A stretch of DNA of 64,000 bases from Roseitranquillus sediminis (GTDB lineage Bacteria; Pseudomonadota; Alphaproteobacteria; Rhodobacterales; Rhodobacteraceae), in NCBI RefSeq assembly GCF_016918935.1, contig NZ_JAFFOB010000009.1, forward strand, positions 1 through 64,000, read 5' to 3'. The translations under genes and the position numbers were made by a program. The notes below the pieces were generated by a model, which had not been told where the DNA came from, did not search any database, and saw only the letters and a program-made list of their open reading frames with translations. Positions 15,362 through 23,433 of this stretch are shown here, piece after piece; the stretch's first letter is position 1; every line of letters starts with the position of its first letter.

Positions 15362-17008
15362 ATGCACTTCGAACAGCAAGCTCCATACGGATCGGCGCGC
15401 TTTGCGCAGCCGCTGGAAGTGCGCCGTGCCTTTCGCAGCGAAGGCCGCGTGCCCTTCGGCTTCTTCGGCGGGCGCAAGCTCTATCACTCCAAGCAGGCTG
15501 GCATGCTGCTGATCGGCGGCGCTGGCTCGGGCAAATTTACCTCCGTCCTTTCACACATCATGGCCGCGCCCGGACGTTCGGGCGAGCCGCCGCGCTATGC
15601 AATCTTTGACCCCAAGCGCGAGCTGCGCGCCGTGCTGGAGCCATATCTCGCGCACATCAAGGCGCGGGTTTACGAAATCAACCCGTATTTCACGCATGGC
15701 GTGACGGGACACCGGCTCTCGATCCTTAGCCACCTGACGCCGGACTCACCGCGCTTGGTCGGCGATAGCCGCCGCGTGGCCAGAACGCTCCTCCCGGAAA
15801 GCGGCGGCGGGGATTCTCACTTCTTCGACCAGAAGGCACAGAACTGGCTCGATCCGCTGATGCGCGGTCTCGTGCATCTGGATGGCGGTGTCTCGCCAAC
15901 CTCGCTCTATGATCTGGTCGGCATGATCCGCTCTGATCCGGATGCGTGGATCGATACGGCCCGCATGATGGCCGGGCTCGGTGAGCCTGATCTTAAGGTC
16001 ACCTTTGCCGAAATGATCGAGATGGCTGAGGACAGCCGCCGCACCTTTGACTCTGTCATGGGCGGCATGACCAACGCGCTGGCGATTCTGAATGATCCGA
16101 GCCTGCAATCGGCCTTCGTCGCCACGCGCGAAGCTGATTTCACGCTGGATGTGCTCTGCGAGAAATCGGCTGATCCGGTGTTCGTGTTCTTCGTCATGCC
16201 GCCGGAAATGATGCAGCAAAATGCTGCGCTCATCCGGCAGTTCTTCTCGACGCTGCGCACGCTCAAGCAGGCAAGGCCGGATGCGCCAACGCTGAACCTC
16301 GTGATTGATGAAGCCGCCCAGCTTGGCCGCTTCCCGGAAATTTCCGAGTTCTACTCCATCGGTCGCGGCTTCGGCCTTTGCCCCGTCTGCGTCTATCAGC
16401 ACATCGGCCAGATCAGGAACAACCTCGGCCCAACTGGGGCGATGACGCTCTCGGCCAGCGCTGATCTCGAGGTCTATCTCGGCGGTGGCATTTCCGATCT
16501 GGAAACCGCGCGGCATCTGAGCGCCAAGCTCGGCGACCAGACGCTGGAGCTGGAAGACCATCTCACGCAAGAGCGTGCCAGCCGCGCCATGCGCGAGGCC
16601 ATGCATGATGCGCTGTTCGGCAACGCCAATCCCTCGCGCACTGGGTTGTCGCTGAAAGCGCTGGAATACGAACGCGCACACAAGCGCAAGATGGCACGCC
16701 CGCTGCGCACGCCCGAAGAAATCCTGACCATGCCGCATAGCCAAGCGCTGGTCATGGCTAGTGGCTATGGCATCCCGCCATTTCTGGCGGAGAAGGTGCC
16801 GTACTACGCGCAGAAACCCTATCGGGGTCTTTTTGCCCCGAACCCGTATTTCGACCGCGATCTCTCAAGGGTGCGCGTGCACGCCTGGTGGGGCGGAAGC
16901 CGAAACTTGCGGGTTATCACCGAACAGGTGCCATCAAGGCATGCGCACCTGCCGCAATACCAGAACGGCCAGTGGAGTTTCATCCATGGGCATCGGCCGA
17001 AAAGCTGA
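15362..17008 (+). CDS. VirD4/TraG-like conjugal coupling ATPase
   Basis: The 548-aa protein contains a P-loop GGAGSGKFTS (52-61), the YAIFDPKRELRAVL block that follows it in type IV coupling proteins, Walker B LNLVIDEAAQLGRFPEI and a C-terminal region with LVMASGYGIPPFLAEKVPYY. These proteins link relaxosome DNA to a type IV secretion channel and form hexamers at the inner membrane. The N-terminal transmembrane anchor is not obvious here; the two small membrane proteins just upstream might supply it. The residue after the P-loop lysine is Phe rather than the usual small or Thr/Ser residue. No relaxase or mating-pair genes are in the window. Confidence 0.85.
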   Translation: MHFEQQAPYGSARFAQPLEVRRAFRSEGRVPFGFFGGRKLYHSKQAGMLLIGGAGSGKFTSVLSHIMAAPGRSGEPPRYAIFDPKRELRAVLEPYLAHIKARVYEINPYFTHGVTGHRLSILSHLTPDSPRLVGDSRRVARTLLPESGGGDSHFFDQKAQNWLDPLMRGLVHLDGGVSPTSLYDLVGMIRSDPDAWIDTARMMAGLGEPDLKVTFAEMIEMAEDSRRTFDSVMGGMTNALAILNDPSLQSAFVATREADFTLDVLCEKSADPVFVFFVMPPEMMQQNAALIRQFFSTLRTLKQARPDAPTLNLVIDEAAQLGRFPEISEFYSIGRGFGLCPVCVYQHIGQIRNNLGPTGAMTLSASADLEVYLGGGISDLETARHLSAKLGDQTLELEDHLTQERASRAMREAMHDALFGNANPSRTGLSLKALEYERAHKRKMARPLRTPEEILTMPHSQALVMASGYGIPPFLAEKVPYYAQKPYRGLFAPNPYFDRDLSRVRVHAWWGGSRNLRVITEQVPSRHAHLPQYQNGQWSFIHGHRPKS

Positions 17009-17028
17009 AATGTAAAAGGAGAAGAACC

Positions 17029-17538
17029 ATGAAGTATTCAAAGATCGAAACCCGCCGGGTTCCGCAAGTTTGCGAGGAATTAACAACTCATGATAGAATT
17101 AAAATACAACAAGCAGCTTCGCTTGTTCCGGATGAAAAAGCACAAAAAGAAAAGAAGACTGAGCTGCGCCCGCCCGGAGCAGGCGCGCCCATCTGCACGC
17201 CTGAACTATCTGGGGGAAAGGAGGTCAATGCTATGGAAGACGGACGGACAATCGATAGCGGAGCGCTGTCCGATCAGTTTGGCATCGCAGTAGCGGCCAA
17301 GCCTCGGCCATCGGTCGAGATCGATACAGCCAAGTATCAGAAATATCTGGATGATCCATCGCTCAGCGAGGATCAGAAGGAAGAGATCATTCAGGCGCTG
17401 TGGCTCATTATCACTGCGTTTGTCGATCTCGGCTTCGGCGTCCACCCTGCGCAGCAGGTGCAGGAGCAAGAAGCAGGTGATCAAGCGGCCTTAGTGCTTG
17501 ATGAGGAAGGGAAAATATATTCTAATGATCCGAAATAA
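17029..17538 (+). CDS. Conserved small protein upstream of the recombinase
   Basis: The 169-aa frame starts after an AGGAG site at 17029. The conserved-looking part begins at Met69 (17233) and reads DTAKYQKYLDDPSLSEDQKE, EIIQALWLIITAFVDLGFGV, HPAQQ. I recall such short proteins immediately upstream of serine recombinases in alphaproteobacterial elements. A very strong AAAGGAGG site eight bases before 17233 argues that the functional product may be the 101-aa C-terminal form, with the first 68 residues a poorly conserved extension. It may help control the recombinase; no DNA-binding motif is evident. Confidence 0.6.
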   Translation: MKYSKIETRRVPQVCEELTTHDRIKIQQAASLVPDEKAQKEKKTELRPPGAGAPICTPELSGGKEVNAMEDGRTIDSGALSDQFGIAVAAKPRPSVEIDTAKYQKYLDDPSLSEDQKEEIIQALWLIITAFVDLGFGVHPAQQVQEQEAGDQAALVLDEEGKIYSNDPK

Positions 17539-17552
17539 ACAGAGCTAAATCA

Positions 17553-19127
17553 ATGTATTCACAAGTACGAATTGCGGCATTCCATACTATGCCGTGTAGA
17601 AAGGAAGCCAAATGGCCAGCAAACAAAAAAAGAGGAGAAGTCCAACTTCGGGCAGTAATTTACTGCCGGGTTTCTTCTACAAAGCAGAAGATCGACGGCG
17701 GTGGCCTTGAAAGCCAGGAACAACGCTGCCGCGCCTATGCGGTAGAGCGCGGCTACGATGTCGAAGCCGTCTTTCCGGATGATGCATCGGGCGGGGGCGA
17801 TTTCATGAAACGCCCCGGCATGGTGGCTCTGCTGAGCTACCTCGATGCGCAGCCGGACAAAAATTACGTTGTTATATTTGACGATCTTAAGCGCTTTGCG
17901 CGCGAGACCGAGATGCATATCAAGCTGCGTCAGGCATTCAAGGCGCGCGGCGCGCTCGTTGAATGCCTGAACTTCAAATTTGAAGATACGCCAGAAGGCA
18001 AATTCATAGAGACAATTAATGCGGCTCAAGGGGAGCTGGAGCGCGAGCAAAACCGCCGCCAGGTTCTCCAGAAGATGAAGGCACGCGTTGAGAACGGATT
18101 TTGGGTTTTCCGCGCGCCGGTCGGATACAAATACGTCGCCGCCAAAGGTTGCGGCGGCAAAATTCTCGTGCCGAATGAGCCTCTGGCTACAACGGTGCGC
18201 GAAGCGCTCGAAGGCTATGCGATTGGCCGTTTCAACTCGCAAGCCGAAGTCCAGCGCTTCTTGGAGGCGTGCCCTCACTTCCCAAAAGACCTTCCGGATG
18301 GCGGTCTGAGGCCGATGACGGTCTCCCGCCTGCTTAGGAAGGTCGTTTATGCCGGTTACGTCGAGGCCCCTGCATGGGGCGTGTCGGTTCGTAAGGGTGA
18401 ACATGAGGGCCTGATCAGTTTCGAGACGCATGAGCGCGTACTCGAAGCGCTCGAAGGAAAGGCACGACCTGCCGCGCGGCGTGATTTCAATGAGGACTTT
18501 CCGCAGCGCGACTTTGTGGTGTGCAACGAGTGCGGCAACGCCATGACCTCGGCATGGTCGAAAGGTTGCCGTCAGCACTACGCGTATTATCGCTGCATGA
18601 CTCGGGGCTGCGGGGAGAAGAACAAGTCAATCGCGCGCGGCAAGATCGAGGGCGAATTCGCCGCCATCTTGCAGAGCCTTCAACCGACCAAGCAGCTCTT
18701 CGCGCTCGCGAAGGTGATGCTCCAGGACGCATGGGAAGCGCGTCTGGAATCGGTAGGCGCTGCTCAAGTGGAGCTAAAGCGCCAGCTCAAGGCGGCTGAG
18801 CAGCAGATCGAAAGCCTGCTGGATCGTATCGTTGAGGCTACCAGCCCTAGCGTTATCAGTGCTTACGAAACGCGCCTCGCCAAACTGGAACGCGAGAAGC
18901 TGGTGCTGTCAGAAAAGGTCGCGGGAGTGCTGCCGCCAAAGGGGAGGCTAGAGGAATGTATTGAACTATCGCTCAAATTCCTGTCAAGCCCTTGGAATAT
19001 ATACGAAAAAGATTGCTTCGCAATGCGCCAAACTGTCCTCAGATTGGCGTTCCCTGAACCCCTTCGGTACTGCCGAATTTTCCTTTCCCTTCAAGGTGTT
19101 GGGTGGAATTTCAGGTCAAAAAAGTAA
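17553..19127 (+). CDS. Large serine recombinase (site-specific integrase), start region frameshifted
   Basis: The protein has the resolvase catalytic domain (RAVIYCRVSSTKQ with the active Ser, then LESQEQRCRAYA, FDDLKRFARE and the GELEREQNRRQ helix), a recombinase domain (about 195-300), a zinc ribbon (VVCNECGNAM and CMTRGCGEKNK) and a coiled coil (about 390-460). The open frame is intact from 17553, but the best start is the ATG at 17612, with AAAGGAAG upstream. That ATG is in another frame and meets this one only if one base is skipped at the A7 tract 17625-17631. Read that way, the N-terminus would be MASKQKRGEVQLRAVIYCRV. The stop is two bases from the tRNA-Thr 3' end, its probable target. 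Confidence 0.85.
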   Translation: MYSQVRIAAFHTMPCRKEAKWPANKKRGEVQLRAVIYCRVSSTKQKIDGGGLESQEQRCRAYAVERGYDVEAVFPDDASGGGDFMKRPGMVALLSYLDAQPDKNYVVIFDDLKRFARETEMHIKLRQAFKARGALVECLNFKFEDTPEGKFIETINAAQGELEREQNRRQVLQKMKARVENGFWVFRAPVGYKYVAAKGCGGKILVPNEPLATTVREALEGYAIGRFNSQAEVQRFLEACPHFPKDLPDGGLRPMTVSRLLRKVVYAGYVEAPAWGVSVRKGEHEGLISFETHERVLEALEGKARPAARRDFNEDFPQRDFVVCNECGNAMTSAWSKGCRQHYAYYRCMTRGCGEKNKSIARGKIEGEFAAILQSLQPTKQLFALAKVMLQDAWEARLESVGAAQVELKRQLKAAEQQIESLLDRIVEATSPSVISAYETRLAKLEREKLVLSEKVAGVLPPKGRLEECIELSLKFLSSPWNIYEKDCFAMRQTVLRLAFPEPLRYCRIFLSLQGVGWNFRSKK

Positions 19128-19129
19128 GA

Positions 19130-19204
19130 TGGTGCCGCAGGGGAGGATTGAACTCCCGACCTCACCCTTACCAAGGGTGCGCTCTACCACTGAGCTACTG
19201 CGGC
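19130..19204 (-). tRNA. tRNA-Thr (anticodon GGT)
   Basis: The minus strand folds into a complete 75-base tRNA with encoded CCA: acceptor GCCGCAG/CTGCGGC, D stem GCTC/GAGC with loop AGTGGTA, anticodon stem CACCC/GGGTG with loop TTGGTAA giving anticodon GGT, and T stem GGGAG/CTCCC with loop TTCAATC. Its 3' end faces the recombinase gene two bases away. This marks the probable attachment site. Its own promoter would have to lie in the 3' part of doeB or in the 55-base gap. Confidence 0.95.
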
Positions 19205-19259
19205 GCGTCCGGGCCGCCGATTAGCGGCAATTGCCGATCGGCGCAACCACTATCCGTGG

Positions 19260-20264
19260 CTACTCAAGCACGCTCGCGACCACTGCCAGGCAGTCGCCCA
19301 TCTGGATCAGGCCGGGGAAGTGGCGGGCCGCCAGCAACCCATCGCGCTGGGCGGTGCAGTCGTGCGGCGCGACCCCGGTCTGGTCCGCCGGCCAGACCCG
19401 CGCCAGCAGGTCGCCGCGCCGCACCGTCTCGCCCAGATCGACCATCGGCTGGATGAGTCCCTCGGTCGTGGCAAAATGGTAGCAGTCGTCGCCGGGCATA
19501 TCGAGCATCACCGACGGCGCCACGTCGATCTCCTCATCGAGGATGCCCGCGTGGATCAGCACGTTCCGCGCGCCGCGGATCGCGATTTGCGCCGAGCGCG
19601 CCGTGGCCGTACCGCCGCCCCCGAGTTCGGTGGTGACGAAGACCTTGCCGTGCGCCTCGACGGAGGTGTCGTACATGCCCACCGCGTCGATCTCCCGCAG
19701 CATCAGCGAGAACGGCGCATTGAACGCGCGCACCGCCGCCACGCAGGCCTCCTGCTGGCCCTGCGCCTCGAGGTGGTGCGCGCAGGCGAATGGAAGGAAG
19801 TCCAGCGTCTTGCCGCCCGAATGATAGTCGAGCACGACGTCCGCCATCGGCACCAGCACCTCCTCGAAAAAGTGCGCGATCTTCTGCGTGGCGCTGCCGT
19901 CGGCACGTCCTGGAAAGCTGCGGTTGAGGTTCATCCCGTCCACGGAAGAGACCCGCGTCGCCGAGCGAAACGCGGGGTAGTTCATGTACGGCACGATGAT
20001 GATCCGGCCCCTGATCTCGTCGGGCGCGATCTCGTGCGACAGGACCTGCAGCGCGATCGGCCCTTCGTATTCGTCGCCGTGGTTGGCGCCGGTCAGGAGC
20101 GCGGTCGGCCCGTCCCCGTTCCTGATGACCGTGATCGGGATCATGATCGCGCCCCAGGCACTCTCGTTGCGCGAGTAGGGCAGCCGGAGAAACCCATGGT
20201 GCTTGCCGTCGCGATCGAACGGGACCGTGGGGACGATGGGCGACTTGAGCCGTTCGCCGGTCAT
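19260..20264 (-). CDS. doeB: DoeB, N-alpha-acetyl-L-2,4-diaminobutyrate deacetylase
   Basis: The 334-aa protein belongs to the succinylglutamate desuccinylase/aspartoacylase (M14-like zinc) family. It has the zinc motif GANHGDEYEGP, NLNRSFPG and DYHSGG. DoeB removes the acetyl group from N-alpha-acetyl-diaminobutyrate made by DoeA, yielding 2,4-diaminobutyrate in the cytoplasm. The length fits the family. Its start overlaps the doeA stop by four bases. It is the last gene of the ectoine operon; the tRNA-Thr lies 55 bases beyond. Confidence 0.92.
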   Translation of the reverse strand: MTGERLKSPIVPTVPFDRDGKHHGFLRLPYSRNESAWGAIMIPITVIRNGDGPTALLTGANHGDEYEGPIALQVLSHEIAPDEIRGRIIIVPYMNYPAFRSATRVSSVDGMNLNRSFPGRADGSATQKIAHFFEEVLVPMADVVLDYHSGGKTLDFLPFACAHHLEAQGQQEACVAAVRAFNAPFSLMLREIDAVGMYDTSVEAHGKVFVTTELGGGGTATARSAQIAIRGARNVLIHAGILDEEIDVAPSVMLDMPGDDCYHFATTEGLIQPMVDLGETVRRGDLLARVWPADQTGVAPHDCTAQRDGLLAARHFPGLIQMGDCLAVVASVLE

Positions 20265-21448
20265 TGCTTGACCAGGAGCTTGCGCGGGACTTCCGCCAGG
20301 CATTCGGGTGCGCCGTCGGTAATGGCGATCGACTCGGTGATCTCGAAGCCCCAGTCCTCCATCCAGAGGCCGGTCATGAAGTGGAAAGTCATCCCTGGCT
20401 GCAGCTCGGTCCGGTCGCCCGGCCTCAGCGAGCAGGTGCGCTCGCCCCAGTCGGGCGGGTAGCTCAGGCCGATGGGATAGCCGGTGCGGTTGTTCTTGAT
20501 GATCTCGTGGCGCTGCAGGACGTCGAAGAAGGCGATGGCGATGTCCTCGCAGACGTTGCCGGCGCGGGCCGCCTCCAGCCCCGCCTCCATGCCCTCCAGC
20601 ACCGCCTGCTCGGCGTCGAGGAACTGCTGCGTGGGCTTGCCCAGGAACACCGTTCGGCTGAGCGGGCAGTGATAGCGGCGAAAGCAGCCCGCGATCTCGA
20701 AGAACGTCCCCTCGCCCGCCTTCATCGGCTTGTCGTCCCAGGTCAGGTGCGGCGCCGCGGCGTCGGTCCCCGACGGCAGCAGCGGCACAATCGCGGGATA
20801 GTCCCCGCCGTAGCCCAGTTCGGGATCGTAACGCAGCGCGGCGTCGTAGATGTCGGCGACGAGGTCGCACTTGCGGATGCCGGGCTCGACCTTCTCCGCG
20901 ATGCGCGCGTGCATGCGCTCGACGATCCGCGCGGCCTTGCGCATCCGGTCCAGCTCGGCGGGCGATTTCACCGCACGCAGCCAGTTGATCAGGTTCGTCG
21001 CGTCGATCAGCTCGTTCGGGAGGCCAGCGCTCAGGGCTTGATAGCCGCGGGCCGAGAACCAGTAATTGTCCATCTCGACGCCGATGCGCCCGTTATGCCA
21101 ACTCCGCTCGGTCAGCTTCGCGGCGAGGTAGTCCATCGGGTGCACGTCGGGCGACTGCACGAAGTAGTCAGGATAGCCGATGATGTCGGGGTCGGTCATG
21201 TAGCATGTGCGTAGCGCGCCCTGCGCGTCCTGCTCGCGCCCGAACCAGACCGGGTCGCCGAAGGGTCCGATGACAACCGCCTGATGGACATAGAATGACC
21301 AGCCGTCATAGCCGGTGAGCCACGCCATGTTCGACGGATCTGACGTGACCAGCACGTCAAGCCCCGCCGCCTCCATTGCCTGGCGCACCTTGGCGAGGCG
21401 AGTCTCGTATTCTGCATCCGAGAAGCGAAAGGTGTCGACTATGGCCAT
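20261..21448 (-). CDS. doeA: DoeA, ectoine hydrolase
   Basis: The 395-aa protein has the M24 'pita-bread' fold seen in prolidase and creatinase, with an N-terminal creatinase-like domain (MAWLTGYDGWSFYVHQAVVI) and a C-terminal catalytic domain (GIRKCDLVADIYDAAL, FFEIAGCFRRYHCPLSRTVF, FHFMTGLWMEDWGFEITESI). This matches ectoine hydrolases, which open the ectoine ring to acetyl-diaminobutyrate. It overlaps doeB by four bases and lies three bases after the eutC stop, in the order eutA-eutB-eutC-doeA-doeB common in roseobacters. Confidence 0.93.
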   Translation of the reverse strand: MAIVDTFRFSDAEYETRLAKVRQAMEAAGLDVLVTSDPSNMAWLTGYDGWSFYVHQAVVIGPFGDPVWFGREQDAQGALRTCYMTDPDIIGYPDYFVQSPDVHPMDYLAAKLTERSWHNGRIGVEMDNYWFSARGYQALSAGLPNELIDATNLINWLRAVKSPAELDRMRKAARIVERMHARIAEKVEPGIRKCDLVADIYDAALRYDPELGYGGDYPAIVPLLPSGTDAAAPHLTWDDKPMKAGEGTFFEIAGCFRRYHCPLSRTVFLGKPTQQFLDAEQAVLEGMEAGLEAARAGNVCEDIAIAFFDVLQRHEIIKNNRTGYPIGLSYPPDWGERTCSLRPGDRTELQPGMTFHFMTGLWMEDWGFEITESIAITDGAPECLAEVPRKLLVKQ

Positions 21449-21451
21449 GAT

Positions 21452-22441
21452 TCAGCTTTCGAAACTGGTTCCGCTTCCGGCCTCGGTGGCACGGCGGCGA
21501 GCGTGGGTGGCAATGGCGGTGTCCTGCACGCCCGTACCGGTCAGGTCGGCGATCGTGATCTCGTCCCGGCTCGTGCGGCCGGGCGCGCGGCCGGTGACGA
21601 TATCGCCCAGCTCGGCGAACTCGGCATCCGCCTCGACTGCGCCGGCCGCCACGGCCGCCCGCAGCTCGCCCAGCTCGCGCGTCTGCGACAGGCGGTCCGG
21701 CACGTAGATGTCGGCGCGGGCGATGCAGGCGGGCTCGATCTCGTTCTTGCCAACCTGGTCCGAGCCCATGGCGGTAACGTGCTGCCCCGGTCGCAGCCAG
21801 TCCGCCATGAGGATCGGCTCGGCGGCGGGCGTCGTCGTCACCACGATGTCGGCAAGCGATACAGCCTCGGCCGGATCCAGCGTCGCGCCCACGGGAAAGC
21901 CCAGCTCCTGCGCAAGCTCTGTGGCGGCGGCCTTGGCCTTCTCGTGGTTGCGCGCCCAGATCGTCGCCGCCTCGAGCGGGCGGACCAGCGCCAGCGCGCG
22001 CAGTTGCATCCGCGCCTGAAGGCCCGCTCCGAGCACGGTGACAGTGGCCGCATCCTCGCGCGCCAGGTGCTTCGCCGCGACGGCACCGGCGGCGGCGGTG
22101 CGCACGTCGGTCAGGTAGCCGTTGTCGAGCAGCAGCGCCTCGACCCGCCCGGTCCGCGCCGAAAGCAGGATCATCAGGCCGCTTGTGGAGGAAAGCCCTT
22201 TCCCGGGATTGTCGAAGAAGCCGGGCGAGACCTTGATCGCGAAGCTCTCCAGCCCCGGGACGTGAGCCATCTTGACGTCGACCTCGCCGTTCGCCTCCTC
22301 GATCGCCATCGACAGGACCGGCGGCATGACCACGCCGCCCTCGCTCAGCGCGCCGAAGGCGCCCTCCACGACCTCGACCGCCTCCAGGTCAAGCGGGACG
22401 CAATCCCGCAGCTCCGCGTCGGTAAGGATCGTCACCGCCAT
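21452..22441 (-). CDS. eutC: EutC, ornithine cyclodeaminase-like protein of ectoine utilisation
   Basis: The 329-aa protein belongs to the ornithine cyclodeaminase/mu-crystallin family: Rossmann motif VTVLGAGLQARMQL, DVRTAAAGAVAAKHLA and TTTPAAEPIL. In ectoine clusters this paralogue sits between eutB and doeA; with EutA and EutB it is thought to act on 5-hydroxyectoine, converting it toward ectoine. The exact reaction is not firmly established. Its ATG overlaps the eutB stop (TGATG). Longer frames extending upstream are not supported. Confidence 0.88.
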   Translation of the reverse strand: MAVTILTDAELRDCVPLDLEAVEVVEGAFGALSEGGVVMPPVLSMAIEEANGEVDVKMAHVPGLESFAIKVSPGFFDNPGKGLSSTSGLMILLSARTGRVEALLLDNGYLTDVRTAAAGAVAAKHLAREDAATVTVLGAGLQARMQLRALALVRPLEAATIWARNHEKAKAAATELAQELGFPVGATLDPAEAVSLADIVVTTTPAAEPILMADWLRPGQHVTAMGSDQVGKNEIEPACIARADIYVPDRLSQTRELGELRAAVAAGAVEADAEFAELGDIVTGRAPGRTSRDEITIADLTGTGVQDTAIATHARRRATEAGSGTSFES

Positions 22442-23433
22442 CACTCGGCCTCCCGCATCAGGTCCACGTTCTCGCCGGAGATCAACCGATGGTGCAAGGC
22501 CATGTCGATGTTGCAGCCGCTGAGCAAGAGCAGCGACGGCCCCCGAAGCGTCAGCCGTCCCGCCAGCAGTGCGGCGGGACCGACGGCGGCGCCGCCCTCC
22601 AGGACCTGACGCTCCTGCCAATAGCAGTGACGCACGCCCTCTGCGATCTCCGCTTCCGAAAGCAGCACCACCTCGTCGACCAGATTGCGCACCATCGCAA
22701 ACGTGTGGCGGTTGCCGAGGCCGATGCCGCCGCCGAGCGAATCCGCAAGCGTCGGCAGCTCCTCGACCAGCGTCGGCTCGCCGGCGGCGAGGCTTGCGTG
22801 CATCGCCGCGCCCCGCGTCATCGAGATGCCCACCACCCGCACCTCCGGCCGCGCGCTCTTCAGCGCCGCCGCGATGCCCGCGATCAGGCCGCCACCCGAG
22901 AGCGGGATTACTGCCGTCTCAAGGTCCGGCACATCGTCGAGCATCTCGAGGCCCAGCGTCCCCTGTCCCGCGATCACCGCCTGGTGGTCGAACGGCGGGA
23001 TCATCGTCATCCCCTCCTCCGCCACCAGCCGGTCGACCTCTTCCTGGGCGTCGTCCTGACTGCGGCCGACGATGACGATTTCCGCCCCTTCGGCGGCAAT
23101 GGCGTCGACCTTGTTCCTCGGCACCAGCGCTGACATGCAGATGACGCAGCGCAGGCCGGCGCGCCGGGCCGCGTGCGCCAGCGCGCGCCCATGGTTGCCG
23201 GTCGAGGCGCCGACCACGCCGCCTGCCCGCTCCGCATCCCCGAGCGACGCGACGGCGTTGCTGGCGCCGCGCAGCTTGAAGCTGCCGGTCGTCTGGTGAT
23301 GCTCGTGCTTCAACCAGACCGGCGCGCCCGCCACGCCCTGAAGCGAGGGCGACAGGTCGCACGGCGTGCGCCGAACGAGGCCGGCGATCCGCTCCCGCGC
23401 CGCCGCGATGTCGTCCGCCGTGACGCCAGTCAT
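22441..23433 (-). CDS. eutB: EutB, PLP-dependent threonine dehydratase-like enzyme
   Basis: The 330-aa protein is a fold-type II PLP enzyme: Schiff-base lysine in TTGSFKLRGA, substrate loop STGNHGRALA, and the glycine-rich phosphate loop SGGGLIAG. In ectoine loci it is annotated as hydroxyectoine utilisation dehydratase. It overlaps eutA by four bases and eutC by one, so the three are translationally coupled. The length matches family members; all key PLP motifs are intact. Confidence 0.9.
   Translation of the reverse strand: MTGVTADDIAAARERIAGLVRRTPCDLSPSLQGVAGAPVWLKHEHHQTTGSFKLRGASNAVASLGDAERAGGVVGASTGNHGRALAHAARRAGLRCVICMSALVPRNKVDAIAAEGAEIVIVGRSQDDAQEEVDRLVAEEGMTMIPPFDHQAVIAGQGTLGLEMLDDVPDLETAVIPLSGGGLIAGIAAALKSARPEVRVVGISMTRGAAMHASLAAGEPTLVEELPTLADSLGGGIGLGNRHTFAMVRNLVDEVVLLSEAEIAEGVRHCYWQERQVLEGGAAVGPAALLAGRLTLRGPSLLLLSGCNIDMALHHRLISGENVDLMREAE

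Larger units (their letters stand above)
1..19132. mobile_element. Right-hand part of an integrated element ending in tRNA-Thr
   Basis: This stretch has lower GC than the rest of the window and carries only accessory functions: an ArdC antirestriction protein, a restriction/SIR2/HerA defence operon, a VirD4/TraG-like ATPase and a large serine recombinase. The recombinase stop codon lies two bases from the 3' CCA of a tRNA-Thr gene, and beyond the tRNA ordinary chromosomal catabolic genes begin. This is the usual layout of an element integrated at a tRNA 3' end. The left junction is outside the window. No relaxase or mating-pair genes are visible, so whether it is a conjugative, mobilisable or decayed element cannot be decided here. 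Confidence 0.72.
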
